From the NCBI GenBank assembly GCA_017506865.1, contig JAFCMP010000513.1, positions 186,001 to 250,000 on the forward strand: a stretch of DNA of 64,000 nt, in the 5' to 3' direction. Both the position numbers and the translations under genes were made by a program. Shown piece after piece: positions 54,530-64,000 of the stretch. The DNA is from Tribonema minus (taxonomy: Eukaryota > Sar > Xanthophyceae > Tribonematales > Tribonemataceae). Each line of letters begins with the position of its first letter. The stretch's first letter is position 1. Under the pieces are notes generated by a model, which was given only the letters and a program-made list of their open reading frames with translations, did not search any database and had not been told where the DNA came from.

Positions 54530-54950
54530 TGGAACGTCCGTGGCGCCGCGTGCCCGTGGAAGTGCAGCAACGATGCGCCCACGTGCACACACGCCATCAG
54601 CTGCCGTGCACAGCACATCCGCGGGCACAACGCAACGCACACCGGCCAGAAGCGGTGCCTCCAGCGCCTACTACGGTCCCACCATGTGTCCGCGGTCCAC
54701 AACGAGGATGCCAGCATCTTCAAGAGGCCAGGCCTCCGCGTGGACACGGTCATTGACCCTGGCTGCCTACACTTCAGCGGGGACGCGTACAGGGGCAAAG
54801 GCGTTGTCCTTGACACGACTGTGCGTGCCCTGACAGCCAGCAAGTGCCTCGCGGGCAAGTGCAACGCGGCCACCAAGGACGGGCACACAGCAGGAGTGGG
54901 TGAAAAGGAGAAGATTAATCACCATGATGGCGCGCTGAGTGGGGAGTGCA
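54530..54950 (+). pseudogene. Diverged LINE zinc-knuckle/endonuclease domain
   Basis: The frame reads AWNVRGAACPWKCSND, HAISCRAQHIRGHNATHTGQ, HNEDASIFKRPGLRVDTVI and GKGVVLDTTVRALTAS. It is clearly homologous to the endonuclease part of the 21.2-25.9-kb LINE, at about 65-70 percent identity by eye, and open throughout. Similarity starts at about 54530 and stops after the KINHHDGAL segment near 54940, so both element ends are missing. The codon usage is more GC-rich than in the other copies. It may be a fragment of a second LINE family. Confidence 0.65.
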
Positions 54951-54982
54951 GGAGCATCACCAGGCATACCCTGTCGCGTTGA

Positions 54983-55455
54983 GAAGATGGTGAGTAGTAG
55001 GCGCTCTTGGAATCCCTAGTGCTGGTCATGCCCTCAGCATCAAGCATAGAGACTACTGAGGAGGCACATAAGGGAGCCAATTGGGGAGCTAAATGGGGAG
55101 TGAATCGGGGAGTGCTTGACCTCAACCTTACACTGCCTGTTGAAAAAATTAAATTGCGATTGTAAGCAAAGCATGATCCTTGATTCCCTCTAGCACCGCC
55201 ATGGCTAGGCCCCTGCCATCCCTCATCAATGTGCGTCCTGGGCTACCTGTACGACAGTTATGTCGTGTGAGGCGACCCTAAGGGTTCAACAGTGAGTTGA
55301 AGTAGGGCTGTTGCCTTTAAGCTTTTACAAGGGAGTCCCCCCTCAATGCTTGAAAGGGGGGGGCGAGGGATATGCACTGCAAGAAGGCGAAGTCACGGGA
55401 GCGAGCGTGGGTCGAAAGCGGCCGCAGAAGGGGGGGTTGTAAGCTGCGCTCAAAG
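54983..55455. other. No gene recognised; G-rich patch
   Basis: Direct repeats 'ggggagNNaatNgggga' occur near 55070-55110, and G runs occur at 55357 and 55430. A ttaca at about 55326-55330 gives TGTAA on the minus strand about 130 nt beyond the stop at 55459 and may serve the next gene. Confidence 0.35.
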
Positions 55456-55458
55456 CTG

Positions 55459-57963
55459 CTACATCTGCATGTAGACAGATGCTTCGTCAACAATGCCACC
55501 ACTCTTTGTACGTTTCTTGGCGACCGGTGCAGTACCGCTGTCATCATCGGAGTCAGGGTCGTCCTCGCTGTCAGAGACGCCATCTTCCATGCTGAACCTG
55601 TTGCCAGTTCTCAACTGCTGCACCTCAGCCTCCTTTGTGACAGCAGACGACAGATTGGCATTGTAGTTTGGCACGGCGAGGGTGGTATTGTGACCAGAGC
55701 CCACGATGTCATACTTTCCTGCACGTGGGCACAAGGACGCATGTCAAAAATGTCAGCAGGTGCCCGCCCCACATCATCGCTGGTGCTCATGCATCTCAGG
55801 CTGCTTACGGATGTGGGACGACAGCATGTGCACACTTGATGCCCAGCGCTGGTGAAATGCATGCAGCACCTCAGAACCTCAGTTTCTGAGCGCAACAGAC
55901 TCACCGGAATGCTGGTGCCCGCGCGCCGCCCGGCCAGACGTGCCACAACGTAACCCACCCCCGCACCAACAGCAGCGCAAGCTATCTCGATCGCCGCAGA
56001 CCCGCCTCCGGATGCGTCGACGTCCATGTCCTCAGCTGCCACGCTGGTCACACAGAGCACAAGGCAGCCCAGCCACAGAACATCCCGCCACTTGATGCCA
56101 GACACACTAACGCCGCTGCATACGCTGCTGCTGTGCAGAAAGCTGCTGAGGAGGCTGGGCAAGAATGTGGTGATGAATGCGGTTGCTGTGCTCCAGCGGT
56201 GCTCAATGACGACGGGCGCCGCACAGTATGACACCATCGCTGCCGCCACCCCTACAGCGCCCTTCACGATAGCGCTGCCGATGCACTTGAGCCAGTCACA
56301 CTTGGCCTTCCAGTGGGCCTGCAGGGCGGCGTCCGACAACCACGACACAAGAACACAGTGAGACAATCGGTGTGTCTTTGCCCCCAGAGGCCGTGTAAAC
56401 CATGCAGACACGGACAGAAGCGACACAAGCGCGCAAGCGCGTGCTCGCAGCATGTCATCAGGTCAACGGCCACAAGCTTACCTCGCGTACCGCTTGGTCG
56501 GGCTTGGCCCGTGCTGGCGACTGCGCAGCGCCGCGGTGCCCTTCTTGTAATGCTTGGCCGTGCGACCCTGGCGCGCAACGACAGCAAGGGCGGTGTGGGC
56601 ACACGGTGAGTGTTTTGAAGCCGTGGACGGTGTGTGATACGCCGCCCTTCGGCGACACGCACAGTCTTGCCAGCATCGAGTGCACTGCCACCGCTGCATC
56701 ATTTGGCGTACTTGCGGCAATTGCAGAACGCGTGGCCTTCGGCCACTTCGCGTTCTATAAGCGCTTCGCGCTTGCCACCAATGAGTGTACTGATGGCAAT
56801 GAAATCATATGGTTGCACAGTAACAATGGCTGCAAACGGTGTATGCGCATATGTAAGAGTAGTGTTTGTCAATCATATGGCCCGCAAAGGGTGCAGGGCT
56901 CACCTTGCGGTTGATGAAGTTCCAGAGAGAAAGGACTGATGATTCAGTGCCAACCTCGCGCGCCGGCTGAGACGCTTGGACCTTTTGATCCTGGTAATGA
57001 CAGTGGCCTGATCAGCCTGCAGTGCAACAGATGTGCGCAAGCAGCGCAGCGGCAACGAGCACCTGTGAACCTGAATGTGACCATATGGCGAGGCAAGCAC
57101 TAGTTGCACATAGCATGCAACTGTGAAGCACTCACCATCACTGGCTGCACACGTGCAGGAGTCGCACCGCTGCGCCAGGCCGGCCATGTCAGCATCAGTG
57201 TCAGACCAATCAGCAGACCGCAAGCCCACAGCGGCACCTGAGCGATATGCTGCCAGAACACGTACACCATGTCAATCATCGCGTCGACGTGAACCTGTGG
57301 GGGCCGCGAACACAGTGGCAGCATGAGTGACATTGCACCCATGCTGTTGACGTAACCACCAGGCAGAGCGGCGTGTTCGTGTTTGCCACACATTAATGCC
57401 ACGCATGCATGCATGCATGCGCGCACACAGCATCAGCATGCTCAGCGGTGGTGAAAGTTTCAAGAGCTTACCGCCGCCCGCCCGCTCATCATCAGCGCTC
57501 TGATGATCACACTGATGAGCCAGTCGGCCCACATCTGTGGCCAGAGATGCAAGCGTGCGCCGAGGGGCAGTGGTGCAAGGGTGCCGCGTTAGTGTCAGGC
57601 ATCGACACGGACAGCACTGACGCCGTAATGCACTGCCGCACCAGCTGCATGCCCCGTCCGCCACATGCCTGCCTACTTGCTGCATGCCCGTCTCCCGCAC
57701 GTGCTGCGCACACACGCAACCAGCACGCTCACCTGGCGCTCTTGCCCTCGTGCGCGTCACTGATGTCTGCACAAGTGACGAGTCTTGGTCTTGCCTTAAA
57801 CCTGAGTGGCAGTGTTGCATGTGTAGTGCATGTATTGGTGAGGCAGGAGACAGTGTGCTTTGATACTGATGCGACTGCAGTGGGGGAGAGCAGCAGCAGG
57901 GTGCTTGCGAGCAGTGCCAGCAGGGTCAGCGTTGGCGTTGCAGCAAATGGCTTCGCAAGTTAT
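55459..57963 (-). CDS. Multi-exon membrane protein with signal peptide
   Basis: Minus-strand exons with matching phase 0 junctions: 57472-57534, 57136-57294, 56904-56990, 55905-56318 and 55459-55713 (TAG). All have gtaagc/gtgagt donors. Acceptors are cag except the last, which is aag. Upstream, 57733-57963 encodes a signal-peptide-like run (LTLLALLASTLLLLSPTAVA) followed by a short Cys-containing region (VSCLTNTCTTHA); its join to the next exon is unresolved. Hydrophobic segments are VPLWACGLLIGLTLMLTW, SAIVKGAVGVAAAMVSYCAA, DVLWLGCLVLCVTSVAA and IACAAVGAGVGYVVARLAG. The last exon ends in an acidic then basic tail (DSEDDPDSDDDSG, AKKRTK). Length is about 400 residues or more. Multi-pass topology is clear; the family is not recognised. 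Confidence 0.55.
57402..57421. repeat. (GCAT)n microsatellite
   Basis: Five tandem gcat units within an intron of the membrane-protein gene. Confidence 0.9.
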
Positions 57964-58479
57964 AAGCCCAAGCACTTGCAGACCAGTAGGCACACTGGGC
58001 AAGGACAAGAGTGAGTGCTCACTTGCTTATTCGCGGCGTTGGCGCCGCTGCTGCTGTTGAATTGCACGAAGCGGGGGCCTGCCTGCACTCTCGGAGACTC
58101 AGCGGCAGCGTTGTATTCTCGGGTATACACAGCAGCTCTCACCCTGTACTCCCAGGACTGCACGCCAGCCACCACACTGTAGTCCCTGCACTGCACCGCC
58201 GCTGCTGTGTTTGTGAGAGTGTTGTGACCCATGACTGACATCCCGGCACTTTACGCCCACTTTACGCCGTCCGCTGGCCTGAATTCCCCGGTCAGTGTTG
58301 TGCCACGAATTTTGACCGTTGTGCTTTTTGCATGCCAAGCTTTTAGCGCAGAAACATGCGTTCTGAGGTTGAACTATGTGCAATTGTATTCCCACTCACT
58401 TTTCAGAAGTAACAGCAGGTACCAGCATGCATGTTTTTGAAACTTCCGTTGCGCCTGCCAAAGCCCTCTGACATCGCAA

Positions 58480-59045
58480 ATGCCCAAGTAAACGCCCCCC
58501 GGGCCAGCAGATCTGGACCTGTCCACAGCACGCCCATGGGCCTTTATACAAAGGAGGGGCCTGAACAAGGGGGGGTTGGGCTTAGCTGCTCCATTTTTGG
58601 TTGCTAACTGTAAGGGAGGGCGTTTACAACTTGAAGAGCGAGGTGGCGTTTACTAGGGCACAGACGGGGGTGCACAAAATTGTGCGCGGTGGCGATGGCG
58701 CGGACACCTCTGACAACCGTGGTGGCAGTGCTGGCGAGGCTGCAGCAGCTATGTCAACCCTGGTCAAGCGAGCATTCCAGCCTGTGTGGCCATCCATCGG
58801 CAGTTGTACAGCACTCAGAAAATGAAAGCGGTTGAAGCTCGGCTTAAGTTTCAATACTTCGGCTGTTTCTGCAAGGCACCAGTTCCGGCCTGCAGCCATT
58901 ATGATAGCTAGAGGCGTTCACAAGGGGGGGGGAGGGTCGCAATTGCCCACATTGCCCTGGCAAGCACGCCCATGGGCGTTTGCAAAGGGGACAGGCCTGT
59001 ACAGGGGGGGGGGGGGGGGGGCCTATACTCGGGCATTTACGGTAG
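58480..59045 (+). repeat. G-rich-ended repeat with hAT-associated coding remnant
   Basis: Two modules with gcacgcccatgggcNttt followed by G runs lie at 58.53-58.58 and 58.96-59.02 kb; the second ends in 18 G (59004-59021). Possible short terminal repeats are aaatgcccaag at the left (58479) and cgggcattta at the right (59030). Between them the plus frame reads SEVAFTRAQTG, DTSDNRGGSAGEAAAAMSTL and VKRAFQPVWPSIG, matching the minus frame inside the hAT element at 36.1-36.4 kb. It is probably a relative or parent of a transposon family. Confidence 0.5.
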
Positions 59046-59059
59046 GAGGGGTGATCTTC

Positions 59060-59995
59060 GCTATTCTGCTGGTCTAGCAGTTCAAGCTGCGATCCTCATC
59101 AAGTTCTCGGCTTTACAAGGATCACTTCTCATTCCTATTCAAAGACTCACGGCAGTATACTGCCCTCGTCAAAATCAGTGGCCATTGCACTACATGCCAC
59201 CCTCTGTTGTTGACAGGCTTGACAGCAATTCAATGATTGAATCACATCACATGCCACCCTCTGTTGATGACAGGCTTAAATGCTTGAACCGCATGCTACT
59301 TAGCATGAAGGCAGACAATACAGGGCTGACAAATCATGAATTGGTCCTTTATCAGTCGCATACTTGCTCAATACAGAGTCATCGCACGTTCTGCACTCTT
59401 ATGTGTTTTATATGTTTATGAGTTCATCATCTGCAGCACATGGGCAGCTGTGAAGCACAGTCAGTGTCTACATGTAAACAAGGCTGACAGATTAGTGTTG
59501 CATTGCGTGGTGTCATGTAGCGTAGCGGAGCATAGTAGACAATGCAGGGCTGACACAAGTATGAATTGGTCTTCAGTCATTAAATACTTGATCAGCACAC
59601 TGTCGGTTTAAGCTCAATATACGTCCGTTTCAACGTTATGCAGTTGACACAGAAATTTGTGGGTTCGCATGTTAGCACATGGCCAGATTACTTGAATCAG
59701 ACTGACATATTGCGCAGCCTAATGTAATCGTTGATCACAGTTCACGCTGACATAATGCACAATTAATGTCGTGCAGATCTGCTGCTTCATCATTGCGCTT
59801 TTCAGAATCTACGATTAGCATTTACTGGCATTGAAGTGAGGACGTAGCACGGCGGCCTGCTGCGCTGTTCACCAGCAAGCAGCATGGTTGCTCACAGTGC
59901 GCCGCCCCTGCAACGCGCATGTATCCCTGACTCGGTGCTCAGTGTAGGTACAACATACAGACATTTCATTTCTTGCGCAAACTGTGGTGCCTGAC
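59060..59995. other. No gene recognised; small direct repeat
   Basis: The phrase catgccaccctctgttgNtga occurs twice near 59194 and 59250 and may be an old duplication. Nothing else is supported. Confidence 0.3.
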
Positions 59996-59999
59996 TTGC

Positions 60000-60485
60000 T
60001 TGTTACACAGGCACTGCTGGTCTGGCCGCTGCAACACACCCAGAGATGATCAGCGACATTTTCCAGGGCACGTTGCAAACGACGCTCGGGACAACTGCAC
60101 TCAACTCGATGTTCACAAGGATGCCACAGGAGCTTGGCGGGGTGTCCAGCTGGATATTGAGCCCGGTGACTTGTCACCAGAGTACGTATTTGGAGTCATG
60201 CCGCTCATCCAACGAAGCTCTGCATGCATTGGGGTGCAAGTAGTAGGAGTTTCTCACCAACGTATGCGAGCGTTCAAAGTTAGCTGCATATTCAGCCAAG
60301 GCTCCTGTGGTGAGCAGCTCGCCGGGTTCAATCTAGCTGGACAAGGCTCCTCAGGCAGCAGCGTTCTGAACATGGGGGGTAAGCGCAGTTGTCCTGAGCG
60401 TCGTTTGCCACGCGCCCTGGAAGATGTCACTGACCATCTCAGGTCTTGTTGCAGCGGCCAGACCAGCAGCACCTGTGTAAAACAC
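60000..60485. repeat. Inverted duplication, arms about 100 bp
   Basis: The sequence at 60003-60102 (ctgctggtctggccgctgca through gggacaactgcactc) recurs reverse-complemented at 60376-60485 (gcgcagttgtcctgagcgtc through agcggccagaccagcag). The interior (60100-60210) has a coding-like frame, QLDVHKDATGAWRGVQLDIE, then PGDLSPEYVFGVMP. The arms are about 85-90 percent identical. Confidence 0.75.
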
Positions 60486-60489
60486 GTTT

Positions 60490-61445
60490 GGTATGGCCAC
60501 CAAGGTCGGAATTGTCAAGGTTGAACAGACAGAACGTGTGACTCGCCCCTCCCGCCGGCCAACTTTGAAGAACCACTGTTTTTATTCCAGCCGTGGCCCG
60601 CCGTAGCCAAAAAGTCAGTGCTGCTGAGTCTCAGCAACATACACAGAATCTACATGTCGCAGCAGCAGGCAATGTCAGAGCCATGGTGGCTTGCAGGCTC
60701 GTATTGTGGCTTATACCGCCAGGCCCCTAGCTCATGTGCTTTATGTCTCTTGTGCTCACGCCATGTCTTTGCTGCTCACGTGCGCAACTATGACTCATCT
60801 GCAGATAAATGCGGCACTGTGTCAAAGTCAGTGCACTGATGGCATAAACAAATGCCTATCTTGTCCTACTTCGAAGTATGCTATTCAAAGTTGCCGGTGT
60901 AGGCACGACCTGCAGGTGAAAGCAGCACTAAATAGTCAAAGACAGTGCACTGACAAATGCCGGATCCTCACAACAAACACTGTAGCACGGGCCTGAATGC
61001 AGGGATTCCCTAGTGCAGATAGTACTTTTGATCAGTTCTCGCTCAGGGCGCAACAAAGCCCAGATGGTGGATGTCCAGCAAGTATTACTGTAGCTTGACG
61101 TAGTATTACTGTAGCTTGACATAGGTAGATTATTCTGATCATTCCGTTGATAATGTCGGTTGCAAAACTTCGCAGTCAGGAACGCAATGTAGCAGGCATT
61201 ATTGTTGCTACCATTCCCAACTCATTCAGGTGCAGAGAGTACTACGCCAACCTTGACCCTGCAGGACCATGAGTAGCACATGCGCAACTCTAGGGAAACT
61301 CTGGCGCGGAACGCGCGGCGTTATAGGCTGGGGGTGTAGAAAGGCAGGCGGGCTGTGCAAGACAGGGCTTGACCACATTTTGACACTGGAAGACTCCAGT
61401 ATACTCACCCATGGCTGCAGCAGACGTATTCTCCGTAGACAGTAG
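60490..61445. other. No gene recognised
   Basis: A short tandem duplication (gtattactgtagcttgac, twice at about 61081-61119) is the only structure noted. Confidence 0.35.
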
Positions 61446-61449
61446 ACCA

Positions 61450-63125
61450 TGGCGAACATCTTGCATACATGGGCGGCTGTATACTTGTTTGGGCGCTAAA
61501 AGGCAGGTCATTGGCTGGCAAGTACCGACAGAGCTGTGATGCAACCAACGCTGTACTAAGCGGCAGAAGGGCGCGATGAACACAGAGCGCTGACGTTTCC
61601 CCAGCGGCAGATCTCAAGTGTGTTGGCACTGCATGGAATGTCCTGAAGTACAACTTGCAATTGGAATCACCAGCGGGCGGCACGCTTGGGGGTGTGCTGC
61701 ATGGCAATAGTTCAACCTGTCGGGCCATTGTTCACCGTTGCCATCCCTTTTTGTCGCCAGTGGTTCTCAGTCTATGTGTCAAGCATGGGTTCCTGTCCAA
61801 CATCCCGCTTCAGGACATCTGCAGTGCTGTTAAAGGCGGGCATAGCATACTCACACAAAGCAGCAGGATACTTACACAAGCAGCAGAAACAAACGCAGAT
61901 TCCGCACTTTCAGAGGCACTCGGGTGCTCTGCTTGTAACATGAAAGACTACTCAACCTCAGCAGATGACACAAGACGTTGCCCCAGGCTCCAGACCAGAT
62001 GCCCCTGCTGCAGCAGGTGGGTCACCTGAAGTGCGTTGACCATCCTCAGCAGCATTATGTGTGCGATCACCGGTGTTTTCACTATCACTGCCATTGCGAT
62101 CGTTGCAAGTGCGGCGCTGATGCTCACTGCTTTGATGGCTGTAATGGTGGCGTTGGTGGTGATGGCGGTGATGGTGGTCCCCATGCTTTGACTTGTCTTG
62201 CTCAGCGGATGTAGCGGCAGCAAGCGGTGCGCTGCTGCTTGCTGCAGCGGCGTCATGCTGCGTGTTGAAGATCAACAGAAACGACCTTTTGAAATAAATA
62301 AGGTTGTTTGACGCGTGAAGTGCAAGAGGGGCAAGCATATCGTCACAAGCCCCTGATGACAGGTGCCGATGCAGCAGTAGCTCCCAATAGTAACGCAAAT
62401 CACCACAAACCACTGCAAAATATGAACTCTGCTCCACACACTGACGCATGATTATGACGCATGATTACGCAGTGCTTGTCCGTCGCGTTCACAAGGCATA
62501 TGTCGCAGCGATTATTACTGACGGAGGTAACAAGAAACGCATGGAAAGTGCTGCAGACTGATCATGCATCATTGAAGTCGTTCTGCCCAAGCTTACCGCT
62601 GCTAGCACAGGCTGTGGGGACCCTCCCAGGCACTCTAGAGACTGCACAGGCGTGCCGCTGCCATGAACCTGGAACCCCGCCCAGAACAGCGGACTTGAAA
62701 AAGGTGGAGCGCTGGAACGGCCACTCACTTGCTGCAAAAGTGCCTCTCTGCAGAGCATTGCGAGCAGCACAAGACAAGCATCCATGAATGATCACAGAAC
62801 AACAGCAGATCAGGTGCCCAAGAGATGCTGTCTTCAGATCATAGCCTTGGCTGCCATCAGAGTCTATGCTTACTTTGCACTTCTACTGTACCTAGCAGTG
62901 ATGCTGCAATAATGGGACCGTTCATGCATGACATCTTCTAGGCAATCAGCTGGGTAAAGGATGCTGGGACTGTCAAATGTCGGTTGTATGCGCGCATGGC
63001 CTTGTTGACATATGTCTGGGTTTGAGCATGTTGACAACACAATTGACGGATCTAACAGGTTGCCAAAGTGCTGTAAAGTCTGGGCGCAACTATGTGGCAT
63101 TGCTCCACATACAATTCGCATTGCG
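61450..63125. repeat. Long unclassified dispersed repeat, copy B
   Basis: This is the counterpart of 26545-27645 in direct orientation, about 34.9 kb away, including an extra segment of about 460 bp at 62420-62885. On the minus strand, after FNTQHDAAAASSSAPL, the His-rich frame runs as SAEQDKSKHGDHHHRHHH to a short Cys-x-x-Cys end (ATSCVIC, stop). A second frame gives CKLYFRTFHAVPTHLRSAAG. Similarity to copy A ends near 63125. It is likely an old transposable element with remnants of coding capacity. Confidence 0.7.
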
Positions 63126-63129
63126 AAGT

Positions 63130-64000
63130 TGGCATGACGTTATGCAAGCTTACCTGACGGCCTTCTTATGGTGCTCGCCCACCCCTGTGGCACTCTGAGA
63201 CACAAAACGTCCGCACAGACACAGCAAGCGGTTAACCCCTTCAGTTGAATTTACGGCAGTTTGCCCCTGTGGTACGCGCAGAAAAACTGCACTCATCAGC
63301 ACCATTGGCTTCCACTCACCACACGTGTGGCGTCATGCATTGCAGGCGGTGCTGCTTTGTGCACATCAACACACATCTTGCATACACTCCATCAATGTGT
63401 TGTGCTGGTGCAAATGCAAAATGGACACAGGGTTGCAGCATCTGTGATGCACGACATGGGGATTATACAAGTCCCAAGCTGTTGACATAGAGGCACTGCA
63501 GTGTCCCTTGGTGTCGGAGACGCATGCGCGGCATGGCAAAACCCTGAAAAGGCAGCCCTCATGCAGAAGATGCTTGGTTACCTCTAATAACGCCATCAGG
63601 TCCTTCAGACTATATCCTTTGATGCACAACATCGCCTCCCTGCGCATTTTCACAGCGAACAAAGGATCAAAAATGCAAGTGAATGCCTGTCTAGCAAGAT
63701 GGTATACAGAAGCAGAAAGAATAGCGCACTGTGATTCTCTCACTCGCGACACTTGCTGCTACAGTCTGACGCATGCAAACATTACGAATGCTACAGCAGT
63801 TGAACAGTTTTGGGGCTGCATTCTGCAAGTGCGTACATTGCCACTTCAAGTGAGATCCCCAATTGCTCAAGACCGGAGGTATCTGAGGGCAGCATCTGAT
63901 ATTTGCTATTGCGGCAATTCAATTCTATGAATTGGTACTTGAGGCATCGAAACGACAGCAAACTTGAGCTAGTATATGATGTATCGTCTGCTGGCAACAA
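63130..64000. other. No gene recognised
   Basis: Nothing supported to the window end. Confidence 0.3.

Noticed and set aside
55459..57963. HAP2/GCS1 or GEX1 gamete-fusion protein
   Set aside because: The layout with a signal peptide and C-terminal membrane segments is suggestive, but I could align no diagnostic residues.
1..64000. CRISPR array, bacterial operon, rRNA or tRNA genes
   Set aside because: No regularly spaced identical repeats, no ribosome-binding-site patterned gene clusters, no rRNA core sequence; no convincing tRNA T-loop/acceptor pairing was found by eye.

Overview
The window looks like repeat-rich nuclear DNA of a chlorophyte green alga, probably a chlorophycean. The evidence is GT-AG introns whose acceptors mostly read tgcag, TGTAA poly(A)-type signals, abundant CTG/CAG runs, a likely plastid-targeted protein, and ankyrin repeats of the 'CPW...GHLEVLQW' type common in algae. 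There are no operons, bacterial signals, rRNA or CRISPR. I could not recognise a tRNA. Real coding sequence is sparse and mostly split into short exons. Exon borders below were inferred by matching splice sites and codon phase by eye, without transcripts.

Layout. 0-1.6 kb: an ankyrin-repeat gene on the minus strand whose 3' end is duplicated head-on on the plus strand, plus a relic of a LINE tail. 3.5-4.7 kb: a minus-strand gene for a probable plastid protein. 8.4-8.6 kb: a lone minus-strand exon resembling tRNA-splicing endonuclease Sen2. 15.8-20.2 kb: plus-strand exon-like pieces, including a ubiquitin-specific protease Cys box and a C5-cytosine-methyltransferase motif I, broken up by direct and inverted duplications. 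20.8-25.9 kb: part of a hAT-like element abutting a nearly full-length R2/NeSL-type non-LTR retrotransposon (reverse transcriptase plus C-terminal zinc knuckle and restriction-like endonuclease, now frameshifted). 26.5-27.6 kb and 61.4-63.1 kb: two copies of an unclassified long repeat. 32.9-34.6 kb: a decayed, transposon-like minus-strand gene.

34.7-46.0 kb: the most striking locus, a plus-strand gene of about nine exons. Its phases match at nearly every junction. The predicted protein has a short ubiquitin/PB1-like N-terminal module, a PD...ExK nuclease-like segment and a divergent protein kinase (HRDLRLAN loop, DLE in place of DFG, LLRHPW near the C terminus). This is the order seen in Crinkler-type (CRN) proteins. 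Its first two introns hold a complete hAT-type MITE with an 8-bp target duplication, a 5'-truncated LINE with its target duplication, and several other repeat families.

46-64 kb: a Tc1/mariner-type MITE (49.1-49.7 kb), a third LINE copy (50.4-50.7 kb), a diverged LINE endonuclease domain (54.5 kb), a minus-strand multi-exon membrane-protein gene (55.5-58.0 kb), G-rich repeat modules (58.5-59.0 kb) and more repeats.

A recurring theme is fold-back duplication: at least five places carry an exon-sized segment followed closely by its own diverged inverted copy. In volvocine algae such hairpins can be small-RNA precursors, which makes these loci worth testing together.
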